A stretch of DNA of 64,000 nucleotides from Desulforhabdus amnigena (GCF_027925305.1 NZ_BSDR01000001.1:4048501-4112500), one strand, 5' to 3'; positions 35,250 to 43,832 are shown, counted from the stretch's first letter. Program-made: numbers and translations. Notes: generated from the sequence alone by a model not told the origin.

Positions 35250-36723
35250 GGATTTCGCCGGGGTCGATCGTTCCAAGCCCGTATGTCTTGAAAAACTCTT
35301 CCAGTTCAAACCTGTTTCCCGGCAACCACCAGTTCCTCAATGTGTCACCCGCTTCATGCCTGTACATCCAGTTTGCTCCAAGCGTCTCTACGAGGTTTTT
35401 CTCCAGCACCGCTTCGGCCATCCACGAAATGACATAATCCAGGGCATAGAACTCTGGAACCAGATCGAAGAGATGACTTTCAGAACGGTAGGAAAACCCG
35501 GTGTATTTCTTTAAAAGAGTCGCATAGATCTCTCCGTCCGAAAGTGATCCCGTTTTGAACATTTCATGCTCGGCAAGGAATTTTGCGGCATATCTTCTGA
35601 AGAAGGACATGTCCTTTAGAGTTTTATAATAGATCATTTTATCGATATCTTTGGGCTTGAGCTTCAGTTCGCGTTCGAGGAAAAGAGGGGTGAAAATCAT
35701 GTTTTGCAGGAGAAAAGCATAGGTTTCCGAGAGCGTGTTCGAAGGATGAAAATCCTTCTCCACCGGAGAAAGCTCCCGGGATGTGAAAATATTGCTCAGG
35801 GCGTGGCCCATTTCATGGAAAAGCGTTTCCAGATCGATCCACCCCCCCTGTGGATTCATGACGAGGTAAACTTCGTCGGGGATTCTCGCAGCGAAGCTCA
35901 TCGCTTGTGAGCCCTTCCTGGGAGAATATTCCATATCCAGGTGAAGCCCCGGCAGCTTGTCTGGGGGCATCTGCCAATGATCGAAAAAACGCAAATGTTT
36001 GGAAAGAGGTATATGAGAGGGAAAGAGCCCGTTCAGTTTTCCCAGTCCCAACAGGTAGATCCCATCAAAACGGTTCAATTCGGAGAGTGATGTCCCCAGA
36101 TCCGCTCGGGTCCAGTCTTCCATGGAAGCGAAATACAGCTCCTCCGTCTGGGTCAGCAGCCTTTCCAGTTTTGTGGTATAGGCCGAATAATCGATTTCTT
36201 TCTTGTTCGAGCAAAATGTGACGTAATCTTTGTAACCGAATTCTTCCCTCAGAAGTTCGAGAACGAACTCCCAGGGACTGAGGGCGAATGGTTTTAAAAA
36301 CCTGGAAAGGCTGATCGTCTCCTTTTCCATGATGCGGCGTTTCGCCAAATCACTCCGCTTCTGACACCATGCGATGATGTCTTTGAAATAAATCTTTTCC
36401 CCTTCAACATCGGCCGAAGCACCTCGCATCCACATGGACAATTCATTTTCGAAAGGCAGGCTGCGATACTGAAGATAATGGCCCAGGAGAGAATGGAATA
36501 TCCTGTGTTTTACCTGCCGGGGCAAGTTGAGGTCGCGTGTCTTTTGGATCGTATCGGCATTCAGAATCTCCTGGAAGCCGTCGTAGAGGCTGTGCTCGGT
36601 GGCATGAGATGTGATCCCCCTCCATGCATTGGCTCCCCTGAGAGCCAATCGATAGTTGAGGGTCAGGAGATCTCCTTCGATCCTTTTCACTTGGTTGATT
36701 TCATTTGTGGATGTCATTTTCAT
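35194..36723 (-). CDS. M3-family oligoendopeptidase
   Basis: Zinc metallopeptidase, 509 residues from MKMTSTNEINQVKRIEG. The HEMGH motif is at about 303-307, with a downstream SETYAF Glu as the likely third ligand; GPLH-type residues (PGLHLDMEYSPRKG) precede it. It degrades short peptides in the cytoplasm in the family. The start is uncertain because no strong ribosome-binding site is seen. The open frame continues 89 codons upstream into sequence that looks like a transposase remnant, so I exclude it. The 3' end overlaps the convergent RmlD-like gene. Confidence 0.8.
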   Translation of the reverse strand: MKMTSTNEINQVKRIEGDLLTLNYRLALRGANAWRGITSHATEHSLYDGFQEILNADTIQKTRDLNLPRQVKHRIFHSLLGHYLQYRSLPFENELSMWMRGASADVEGEKIYFKDIIAWCQKRSDLAKRRIMEKETISLSRFLKPFALSPWEFVLELLREEFGYKDYVTFCSNKKEIDYSAYTTKLERLLTQTEELYFASMEDWTRADLGTSLSELNRFDGIYLLGLGKLNGLFPSHIPLSKHLRFFDHWQMPPDKLPGLHLDMEYSPRKGSQAMSFAARIPDEVYLVMNPQGGWIDLETLFHEMGHALSNIFTSRELSPVEKDFHPSNTLSETYAFLLQNMIFTPLFLERELKLKPKDIDKMIYYKTLKDMSFFRRYAAKFLAEHEMFKTGSLSDGEIYATLLKKYTGFSYRSESHLFDLVPEFYALDYVISWMAEAVLEKNLVETLGANWMYRHEAGDTLRNWWLPGNRFELEEFFKTYGLGTIDPGEILKRWQSRLSLKGAGSQTM

Positions 36724-36990
36724 TGAAAAGATCTTTCTGCGGGAACATACCCGGATTCTTAAGAATTGCAAGGAGCCAGCAAGGGCGGCTATGAATCTGC
36801 GCTCTTTGCTCTGCTGTGAACGGTTACCCTCTTTATCAGAGTTATGCTGGTACTTGATGCAGTAGCGCTTCATGCATGTCCTCATGAAAGCGGTGGCGCC
36901 GAGGAGTTCATCTCGGCTGATGTAGCCTTCCCGGAAAGTATGCCAAAAAGAGAAGATGTGTTCCACTTCCTTGAGTACGTTCCTCATCAA
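36724..36990 (-). pseudogene. Possible IS66-type transposase remnant
   Basis: The frame fused in phase to the start of the M3 peptidase reads VEHIFSFWHTFREGYISRDE and MKRYCIKYQHNSDKE, which recalls the C-terminal part of IS66-like transposases. The resemblance then fades. A solitary IS3-type end lies next to it at 37024-37075. Both suggest debris of past insertions. The assignment is from memory and is weak. Confidence 0.35.
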
Positions 36991-37023
36991 TGTTTGATGT
37001 TTTGAGCTTCCGTTAGGCTCTCT

Positions 37024-37075
37024 CCCTTCCGTGCCAATATGCTTGAGACATTCTCTCCCAAGTAAATTAGAGTAT
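37024..37075 (+). repeat. Solitary IS3-type terminal repeat
   Basis: GTGCCAATATGCTTGAGACA at about 37031-37050 matches the inverted right end of the IS3 element at 42288-43905, and similarity continues with a few mismatches through the AAATTA stretch near 37066. No transposase of that element follows, so this is a lone end or deletion scar. Confidence 0.75.
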
Positions 37076-37193
37076 TTGACCGTATGGGTCGAATCTTCAT
37101 GCTGAGTGACGGACGGTGGATACCCAGGAATTTTCTGGAGACTGAAAGACCGCTCCCGGTTCCGAAGAGCTGTGTCTCATCGTGAGTGTACGA

Positions 37194-37207
37194 TTGACCT
37201 AAGTCAA
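37194..37207 (+). promoter_or_regulatory. FNR/HcpR-type operator before rubredoxin operon
   Basis: TTGACCTAAGTCAA has perfect inverted half-sites TTGAC / GTCAA with four bases between, the layout of CRP/FNR-family sites. A -10-like TAGTAT follows at 37227-37232, so the box would be centred near -40 from a start at about 37239, a class II activator position. Confidence 0.6.
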
Positions 37208-37289
37208 AGACCTTTGGGGCTGCCTGTAGTATTCATGGTGCCCACGAAAGAGACGGAAACCGAATAACTCCTGAAGGAAAGGACATGAA

Positions 37290-37454
37290 ATGGAAGAAGA
37301 TGCCTGCACCATCTGTGACCGGGTGTACGACCCCGCTGAAGGAGACCCTGAGAACGGAATAACTTTCGGGACCAAGTTTGAAGATCTGCTTGATGATTGG
37401 GTCTGCCCTCCCTGTGGCGCCCCAAAGAGCGATTTCGAGAAAGAGAATGGGTGA
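37290..37454 (+). CDS. Rubredoxin
   Basis: One-iron electron carrier, 54 residues. Cys6-x2-Cys9 (CTIC) and Cys39-x2-Cys42 (CPPCG) bind the iron. The fold residues [12 protein letters not shown] and DDWVCP match. AAGGA is just upstream. First gene of an operon with a CBS protein and an HPP membrane protein. Rubredoxins in sulfate reducers feed oxygen and peroxide reductases. Confidence 0.93.
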   Translation: MEEDACTICDRVYDPAEGDPENGITFGTKFEDLLDDWVCPPCGAPKSDFEKENG

Positions 37455-37544
37455 TTGGACAAAACACTCCAGACCGAAGAGGAAGATCCCGGCCGTTACC
37501 CATCTTTTTAGCGGACAAGAGATCTTCTCGTTGAGGATGCAAAA

Positions 37545-38186
37545 ATGGTCGAAAAGGAAAAGGCTTCCACTCTGCCTGCTGGCGATGTGGGGCTAACCGA
37601 TCAGGATGTCTATGAAGCCATGAAGTCCATTCCTGGCTACCTCGACATCACCCCTAGGGACTTCAAGGAACTCTACTGCCATGCCTACCGGCAGGCGGTG
37701 GAACGGATTTCAAGGTCCGTGCTCGCTCGGGATATGATGACAAAAGAGGTGGTCTTCGTCTCGCGTGATACGCCGCTTGACGAGGTGGCCAGCCTCATGG
37801 GCGACCGGGGTATTTCAGGCCTTCCCGTAACGGATGATACGGGAAGGGTTTTAGGAGTCATCTCGGAAAAGGACTTTCTTTTCAGGATGGGTGAGGCAGG
37901 CCCCAAGAACTTCATGACCGTTATTGCCAACTGCCTGAAGGCCAAAGGCTGCATCGCTCTTCCCATTCGAGCGAAGAAAGCCGGGGACATCATGAGCTCA
38001 CCGGCAGTGACGGTTCATGAGAGCTCCTCTTATTTCGAAGTGGCTGACATCATGGCAAGAAGGGGTATCAACAGAGTGCCGGTTATCGACACAGAAAGCC
38101 GCCTTATGGGCATCATTACACGAAACGACCTCATCAGGGCTTCTTCAAGGAACGCAACATGCGAAGCGATTATCTCTCAAAGATGA
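37545..38186 (+). CDS. CBS-domain pair protein
   Basis: 213 residues. A short N-terminal part is followed by two CBS motifs: MMTKEVVFVSRDTPLDEVAS to GVISEKDFLF (about 64-115) and DIMSSPAVTVHESSS to GIITRNDLIR (about 147-202). CBS pairs bind adenine nucleotides and often regulate a partner. Its coding end overlaps the HPP gene by 28 bp, so the HPP transporter-like protein is the obvious partner. GAGG lies eight bases before the ATG. Confidence 0.85.
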   Translation: MVEKEKASTLPAGDVGLTDQDVYEAMKSIPGYLDITPRDFKELYCHAYRQAVERISRSVLARDMMTKEVVFVSRDTPLDEVASLMGDRGISGLPVTDDTGRVLGVISEKDFLFRMGEAGPKNFMTVIANCLKAKGCIALPIRAKKAGDIMSSPAVTVHESSSYFEVADIMARRGINRVPVIDTESRLMGIITRNDLIRASSRNATCEAIISQR

Positions 38187-38701
38187 AAGGAACCACTCAG
38201 AGCCCACCTCGGGTGAACTTCCCTGAGATCCTCTGGTCATGGGTGGGGAGTTTTCTGGGAATTGCAGCGGTGGGGTTTCTCGATTGCCATTATTGCACGG
38301 GCACAGAGCTTGTCCTCATCATCGGTTCATTCGGAGCTTCGGCTGTTCTCATCTTCGGGGCCATAAAAAGCCCGCTTGCCCAGCCGAGGAATCTCCTTGG
38401 TGGACATGTTCTTTCTGCACTGGTAGGTGTTTCCGCCTACAATCTCTTCCCGACAACCATCTGGCTTGCAGCCGCCCTTGCGGTGGCAACCGCCATAGCC
38501 CTTATGCATGCAACGAAAACGCTTCACCCGCCGGGAGGGGCTACAGCTCTTATTGCGGTCATAGGCGGAGCAAAAATTCATAGCCTGGGGTACCTCTATG
38601 CCTTTGTGCCCGTAGGGGCTGGAGCTGCGATCATGCTGGCTGTAGCATTACTGGTGAACAATATTCCAAAGACCAGAAGATATCCCGAGTTCTGGCTTTA
38701 A
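38159..38701 (+). CDS. HPP-family integral membrane protein
   Basis: 180 residues with about four hydrophobic segments and the name-giving motif LHPPGGATALIAVIGG (HPP at 123-125). AAGGA seven bases upstream supports the ATG at 38159; an internal ATG at 38183 overlaps the CBS stop as ATGA. Plant HPP proteins have been linked to nitrite transport; the bacterial role is not settled. Position after the CBS gene suggests a nucleotide-gated transporter. Confidence 0.82.
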   Translation: MRSDYLSKMKGTTQSPPRVNFPEILWSWVGSFLGIAAVGFLDCHYCTGTELVLIIGSFGASAVLIFGAIKSPLAQPRNLLGGHVLSALVGVSAYNLFPTTIWLAAALAVATAIALMHATKTLHPPGGATALIAVIGGAKIHSLGYLYAFVPVGAGAAIMLAVALLVNNIPKTRRYPEFWL

Positions 38702-38788
38702 CTGCCGGCAAGCCATTGTTGAAAGGCAAATAATTGGAGTAACGATACACTCTTCCCCAAAAAAATAAACAGAAGAAAGGAGAGAAAT

Positions 38789-38806
38789 ATGTTCTGTTTT
38801 CAATAG
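38789..38806 (+). pseudogene. hcp: hcp 5' stub truncated by IS element
   Basis: After AAAGGAG and six bases, the reading is ATG TTC TGT TTT CAA TAG, that is MFCFQ-stop. MFCFQ is the usual start of hybrid cluster protein (Hcp), where the next residue is the first cluster Cys. The IS5-type terminal repeat begins at 38808, and no hcp sequence resumes on the far side of the element (after 39918). So the gene appears lost by insertion plus deletion. Only five codons support the name, but strand, spacing after the HPP gene and the upstream FNR/HcpR-type box agree. Confidence 0.6.
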
Positions 38807-38807
38807 T

Positions 38808-39918
38808 GTTCATTCCGATTTAAGTCATTGGTTGCCAAGCAGACCAACAGACGCGGAAGTTATGCAGGGCACAGCACACTTCCATCACGAGGTCACGTAC
38901 TCCCTTTTTTGTGAGGCGAATGACTTCTTTGGCCATGCGACAACGCTTGACGCTGCTGTTGACATGCTCGATTCGGACTCGACGTTGAGAGATCAGGCGA
39001 TTTTCTGCTTTCTGCTCGGCCGTGAGTTCACCAGATCGAGGCTTTTTCGTGGGCATGATGGTTTCTACTCCTTTGAGGGTGAAAGCCTGGAAGCCCAGAT
39101 TCTGCAATAGTTGACTGCCGGCCGGCAGAGAATAGGGAGTACTGTCGGCGATTTTCTTATCATGCCTTTTTCCCTCAACCGTGTCGCTCAGAAAGAGGAT
39201 GGTGAGCATGGTATCGATCAGGAGCACGTTTTTGATGGTGTGTTTCTTTTTCTTACCGCTGTAATAGAGCTTCTGATCATCCGGGTCTTGGGGGCGCGGG
39301 ATGGCTCGCTCGGTGCCATCGTGACAAAAAGGGGGCCACCTTCTGACGGTGATGTGCTTGTTTTACTGGTTTTTTGGTCCTCCTGTTGCGGCTCAACCGA
39401 ATGGGCAGAGTCCTCAAGCACCTGAGCAGCTTGATCCAAAGGCACATTCAGTTTCTGAGCGAGTTCACCCAGGGAGCGACATAGAGCATGCTCAAGATGA
39501 CGGAATGTATTTTGAAGCACCGGCAGGAGCACATGTATCCAGACGTTAGCTTTGCACTGGGGCAGTCCGAAGGTGCACCCGTGCAGGGTCTGCAAGGGAT
39601 TGTTCTTCAGATAAGCCAGGATGAAGAGCAACCGATCCTCCGGGGTGGGCAGCGGGCAGTTCTTGTAGGTGGAGTAACCTCGCTTGGTTCGTGGCAATCT
39701 GTCCAGCCGCCATTTCGTCATATGGGCCTGGAACTCCTCCTCGAAGGGCTCAACCAACGCCCGAAACTCTTCCACTACCAGGCTCGTCATATCAAGAACC
39801 ACAAAGGGTTTGGATTCGATGTCTGTGAAACGTAAACCTCTCATTGTTCGTTGCTACTCCCTCTCTATGATGTTTAGAAAGTATAGCTTATCACATGAGA
39901 TCGTAAATCGGAATGAAC
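38808..39918 (-). mobile_element. IS5-type insertion sequence, 1.1 kb
   Basis: Bounded by a perfect 15-bp inverted repeat GTTCATTCCGATTTA (38808-38822) and TAAATCGGAATGAAC (39904-39918). It contains a single transposase split over two frames. No target duplication could be seen. It interrupts the operon at the hcp stub. Confidence 0.85.
38820..39844 (-). pseudogene. IS5-family transposase, two frames
   Basis: The 5' part (39844 to about 39330) has an HTH_Tnp_4-like N-terminus (LPRTKRGYSTYKNCPLPTPE, LLFILAYLKNNPLQTLHG). The 3' part supplies the DDE catalytic region: HDGTERAIPRPQDP, YYSGKKKKHTIKNVLL, then SDTVEGKRHDKKI. The frames are related by -1 at a C5T5 run (39326-39335). Programmed frameshifting is known in some IS5-family groups, so this may be functional or a mutation. 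The stop codon lies inside the terminal repeat. Confidence 0.8.
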
Positions 39919-39986
39919 TTTACTTTCTTGCTTCCTTCTTGCTTACATTTCCATCATCTCGGATTTTACCTTTATTCTGGAGAGCC

Positions 39987-40277
39987 TCAAAAAAGACCCA
40001 TCCTGACATAATCTTCCTCATCCCTGGGAAATCGATCTTGATCGGTCCATCCTTCCTCCTTTAAGTCAGAGATTATATGCTGTCTGGCAGCTTTGCCGGC
40101 CAGATCCCCGAAGAGTATAATAACTTCTTGAATGCCTTCTTCGTGATGACGTCTTCGTCGGTGGCGCATCCCGTACTCCTTCGAACCGGCGAAAGCGTCG
40201 AGCCATAAATGGACCTCTTTGAAACGGGCTCCAAAGAGTCTCTCCGATTCCTCACAATGTTTTTCGATGCTCGGCAT
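39987..40277 (-). CDS. DUF6915-like small protein
   Basis: 96 residues. HLWLDAFAGSKEYGMRHRRR followed by HHEEGI and an end with HIISDLKEEG resembles small proteins I know as DUF6915, in which a helix with several His/Arg precedes a HVxxDL-type end. Function unknown. GGAAAG lies about 12 bases upstream. It sits alone between the IS element and a secreted protein gene. Confidence 0.55.
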   Translation of the reverse strand: MPSIEKHCEESERLFGARFKEVHLWLDAFAGSKEYGMRHRRRRHHEEGIQEVIILFGDLAGKAARQHIISDLKEEGWTDQDRFPRDEEDYVRMGLF

Positions 40278-40442
40278 TACCGTGATTCTTTCCGCGGAAA
40301 TTCATGCTTCTCATTGCGTGTCCGCTTCATGGCATATGGTCCACGACAGATGCACGTCGGGCGCACAGGCCGACATCCCTTGTGTCGTAAATAATTCCCG
40401 ACCTGCATCCATACATTTGACTGCCAACACCCCTGGTGACAA

Positions 40443-40742
40443 TTATTTGTGCTTGCAACCGGGCAACAAGGGGAGGTAGCCGTCGCACTCCCCGGTCTTC
40501 CTGCCATTTTTGTCGTAAAAGATGGTCTTTCCGTTTCTTATTCTGGTCGCCCCCTTCTTGAAGCCTTTCTCATCACGATAGATGACGGAGCCGTCGTCCT
40601 CGACCGTCGCCGAACCGGTTTTGAAACCCTTCGCATCCCTGCACTCGATGATCTGTTTGCCGTAGGACGGCGGCGTCTGCAACAGGAGGAGCACGCCTGC
40701 GACCCCGACGACCGTCAGGGTCGTCTTCATGTTCATCTTCAT
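40443..40742 (-). CDS. Secreted small repeat protein
   Basis: 99 residues with strong AAGGAGG. Residues 1-28 form a signal peptide (MKTTLTVVGVAGVLLLLQTP, Ala-less cleavage near SYG-KQ). The mature part has three related units, DAKGFKTGSATV, DEKGFKKGATRI and DKNGRKTGE, separated by short beta-like turns, and Cys in IECRDAK, GECDGYLP and GCKHK. This resembles short MORN-like or toxin_YwqK-like repeats, but I do not assign a family. Probably periplasmic or exported. Confidence 0.6.
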   Translation of the reverse strand: MKMNMKTTLTVVGVAGVLLLLQTPPSYGKQIIECRDAKGFKTGSATVEDDGSVIYRDEKGFKKGATRIRNGKTIFYDKNGRKTGECDGYLPLLPGCKHK

Positions 40743-40772
40743 CTCTTTCCTCCTTATCCCTTTTCTCCCTTG

Positions 40773-41758
40773 TCAGAAGCCCACAGCCTTCCTGCCGGTA
40801 TGGAGATACTTCAGCCGAGCCTCATGAACCAGGGCTTCCAAGAGCATTTCGTGGTTGAGCTCATGCCGTGGGTGAAAGGCGAACCGGTCGCGCACCGCCT
40901 TGAAATCACTCGGGCAGAGATTCGTGAGGCCGCGAAGGGTTCTTGCTGCGTCCTCGGGCAGTGGACCGGAAGCGAGCGGGCCGAGCAGCCTCTCATAAAA
41001 CAGGATATTGCCTTCGGGTTCCAGCGCCAGGAAACCGATCTTGTGGCTGAATCGGCGCAGAGAAGCCTCGTCCAGGTCCGAAAGGCGGTTGGTAGTGCAG
41101 ATGAGAATCCCGCAGAATTTCTCCATCTGTGTCAAGAATTCATTGGTGAAGCTGATTTCCCACGAATGGCGGACGCGATCGCGGCTGAACAGCAGGGAGT
41201 CCGCTTCATCGATGATCAGGATGGCCTCGCCGGCTTCGGCCGCGGAAAAAGCTTCCTTGATCTTTTCCGATATCCGACATAGTGGCTTTGCAGGTCGCTC
41301 ACCCGCCGCCACAGAACTTCACGGTCCAGGTGCTTGGCCAGGAACCGGGCGAGCTCGCTCTTCCCGCTGCCGGGAGGACCGTAAAAGAGGAGGTTCATGT
41401 TCATGACGCCCTTCTGCTTTCCCTGGCGAAGGTGCTGATCCAAACGTTCGAGCCCACCGATCATGGAGTGGAGGTCCCCTTCGATGTTCAATCCCTTGAC
41501 GGAGTAGCTCTTCTCGATGCCGTTCTTGTCGATGCGATTTTCACCCGCATTCAAAAGAGTCTGGTGGGCCTCCAGGAGCATCTCCACTATGCTTCGAAAA
41601 TCCCTTGCGGATTTCAGGTTCGCCTCCATCGCTTTTTTTACGGCCAGGTCGATAGCTCCCGCGCCGGCATCGTGCCTGGAGGCCATCTCCTCGATGACCG
41701 TCCTGCCTAGCAGCCTGTCGGAGAGGAAAGTCCGAAAAGACGGTCTCTCTCCCGGCAC
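40773..41758 (-). pseudogene. AAA+ ATPase fragment with frameshift
   Basis: The 5' part has Walker A GPPGSGKSEL and an upstream helical region (LLGRTVIEEMASRHDAGAGA). The 3' part has Walker B ILIIDEADSLL, sensor 1 ICTTNRL and an Arg finger (SLRRFSHKIGF). The two are in different frames: around 41270 the reading GTC GGA TA TCG GAA AAG lacks one base compared with the expected VG-x-SEK. Family members are much longer, so the N-terminus is also missing. Upstream sequence runs into the IS110 region. Confidence 0.75.
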
Positions 41759-42147
41759 AGTATGAATTTCGGTCGTAAAAATAAGTGTATACTATGTTGA
41801 ACCTTCATTTTAGAGACGACTGCACGCTTTTCAACAGATTCAGGGTATTTTTCTCCTGTTGCACTGTGTATCGGAGGAATTTGATGCATCTAACGTTCAT
41901 GCCGAGATGTTCGCGGCACCCCTGATGATGAAAGGTGGTATAAAGGGAGCTGGCGAGGGCGAGGTCGCGCAAGTGAATACGTGGCTTGGACCCAGTCAGC
42001 TAACGAGACCCATTGTTTTGCATCGCACCCCGGATTGCTTCTATAGAGAGCGCACGGTAATAGGGCCACGGGTGCCGGGCACCCGCAGGTTGATTCGAAA
42101 CATGTCCTCGCCATCTCAACATACATTTTACAGGAGGAGTCGAGGAC
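41759..42147 (+). other. Putative IS110 left end with bridge-RNA candidate
   Basis: 389 bp without a supported gene, directly 5' of an IS110 transposase. IS110-group elements carry a structured non-coding bridge RNA in this position. The part nearest the gene includes a hairpin CGGGTGC-CGG-GCACCCG (42069-42085) and is GC-rich from about 41950. The left boundary of the element was not found. The RNA itself is inferred. Confidence 0.4.
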
Positions 42148-42327
42148 ATGGAACTGGAGCCGATCCACAAGAGTGCTATAGGCCTTGATGTTCATCAAAA
42201 GCATGTGACGGCCTGTCTGATTGCGGAACAGGAAGACGGATCGATCCACACGGAAACACTGACTTTCGGTACGTTTAAGCGGGATCGCGGAATGTGTCAA
42301 TAACTTTGAGACACCCTTGAGCACAAT

Positions 42328-43341
42328 TTATTGTAACTCTCCATCAGTCGTTACAAGCTTGGGGGGATTGATCCAAGCCGCTGTCGGTAAAGGCTTTGGA
42401 GTCGGCACCTTGTTGACGAATCTTTCTGGGTGATCCTGGTATGCGCGGATCAAGACCCGTTCTCTGGCTTGTAAGACTTCAGGGGCATTTCCAAAGTGAA
42501 CCATCTCGGGGGTGAGCAGGCTGATCCCCGTGTGACGGTGCTCCTGGTTGTACCAGGGAAAGAAATCCTGGCAGAAACTGCGTGCATCCTGGATGGCTCC
42601 AAAGCGTTCGGGAAAATCAGGTCTGTACTTGAGCGTTTTGAACTGGGATTCGGAGTAAGGGTTATCATCACTGGTATAGGGTCTGCTGTGAGTCTTGGTG
42701 ATCCCAAGGTCTGCGAGCAGAAAGGCCACGGGTTTCGATTTCATTGAAGATCCTCTATCCGCATGAATCGTCAACTGTCCCGGAACTATCCCCTGTTTGG
42801 AACAGGTTTCCTGAATGAAGCGTTTTGCGAGCTGCGCCGATTCATGGGTTGCCACCATCCATCCGACGACGTATCGGCTGAAGATGTCAATAATCACATA
42901 GAGATAGAAGTAGGTCCATTTGTCGGGACCAAGAAGCTTCGTGATGTCCCAGGATCAGACCTGGTTGGGTCCCGTTGCCAGAAGCTCGGGTTTTTCATAA
43001 ACAGGATGGCGCAACTGGTTTCTGCGTTCTTTCACCTCCTTTTGATCTTCAAGGATCCGGTACATGGTGCGGATGGAGCAGTGGTATTTTCCCTCATCGA
43101 GCAAGGTCGCATAGACTTCATGAGGAGCCTTGTCGACAAAGCGCTCCGAGTGCAGGATATCGAGCACCGTCTGCTTTTCTTCTGGTTGCAGAGCACGCGG
43201 CGAAGGAGATTTCCCGCCGCACTCCGCAGCCTTCATTTTGCTCCCGGCTCTCCGCCGATACAGGCTGGCCCTCGGAACCACGAGGGCTTCACAGGCACGG
43301 CGGGTGCCTATTTCAAGGGCGAGCGCTTCTGTGGCATCCAT
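42328..43341 (-). pseudogene. IS3 orfB transposase with in-frame TGA
   Basis: 338 codons in one frame, with TGA at 42955-42957 in GPNQV-stop-SWDITK. The family has Trp here, so a TGG to TGA change is likely. The DDE residues are visible (SWDITK, ADRGSS, and a Glu after QEHRHTG-type sequence is less clear). The start overlaps the orfA stop as TGATG, suggesting reinitiation. The element is probably no longer autonomous. Confidence 0.85.
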
Positions 43342-43832
43342 CAGTCTTTCCCGCTCTGCACCTGGGTTTCGAGTGTTATGCCCAATATCTGAGAGATTTT
43401 TTTTTGAGCATCGATGATGAGCTCCGCCTGCTTGAGGCGTTTTTGAAGCCGTTCGTTTTCCTGGCGCAGTCTGCCCATCTCGATCACCAGAGGATCGGGT
43501 TCTTTGGCTTTTGGTCCCCGTTTTCTTGGCTCCAAAGCCTCCAGGGTGCCCGCATTCCGTTGCCGTCGCCAGGTGGCGAGGTTTGAGTGATACAATCCTT
43601 CGCGGCGCAGCAAGGCGCCAAGACTACCGGGGGTCTTACAAGCGTCGGCTAGACCAAGGATATTCAGTTTGTATTCGGCCGTGAACTTACGGCGTGTCGG
43701 ATTCTCCAACACTTCGGGATCCGGCCGCCCGAGTGCCCTTACAGCTCCATCGGGCTCGCTCTGCTCCCCCGATTCCGCCTCCAGGGCACTCACCTTGACC
43801 AACCGCTTTTCCATATTTGAACCTTTTTCCAT
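43341..43832 (-). CDS. IS3 orfA
   Basis: 163 residues. The HTH segment RRKFTAEYKLNILGLADAC is followed by a C-terminal leucine-zipper-like coil (LRQENERLQKRLKQAELIID). It is intact, with GGAGG 12 bases upstream. In IS3 elements OrfA binds the ends and OrfB catalyses. Confidence 0.85.
   Translation of the reverse strand: MEKGSNMEKRLVKVSALEAESGEQSEPDGAVRALGRPDPEVLENPTRRKFTAEYKLNILGLADACKTPGSLGALLRREGLYHSNLATWRRQRNAGTLEALEPRKRGPKAKEPDPLVIEMGRLRQENERLQKRLKQAELIIDAQKKISQILGITLETQVQSGKD

Noticed and set aside
36724-36990. N-terminal extension of the M3 peptidase
   Set aside because: In frame, but unlike M3 peptidases and closer to a transposase remnant; the family N-terminus fits the ATG at 36723 better.
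41890-42324. 144-residue minus frame in the IS110 left end
   Set aside because: It overlaps the IS110 5' region and the transposase N-terminus in antisense; no family features.
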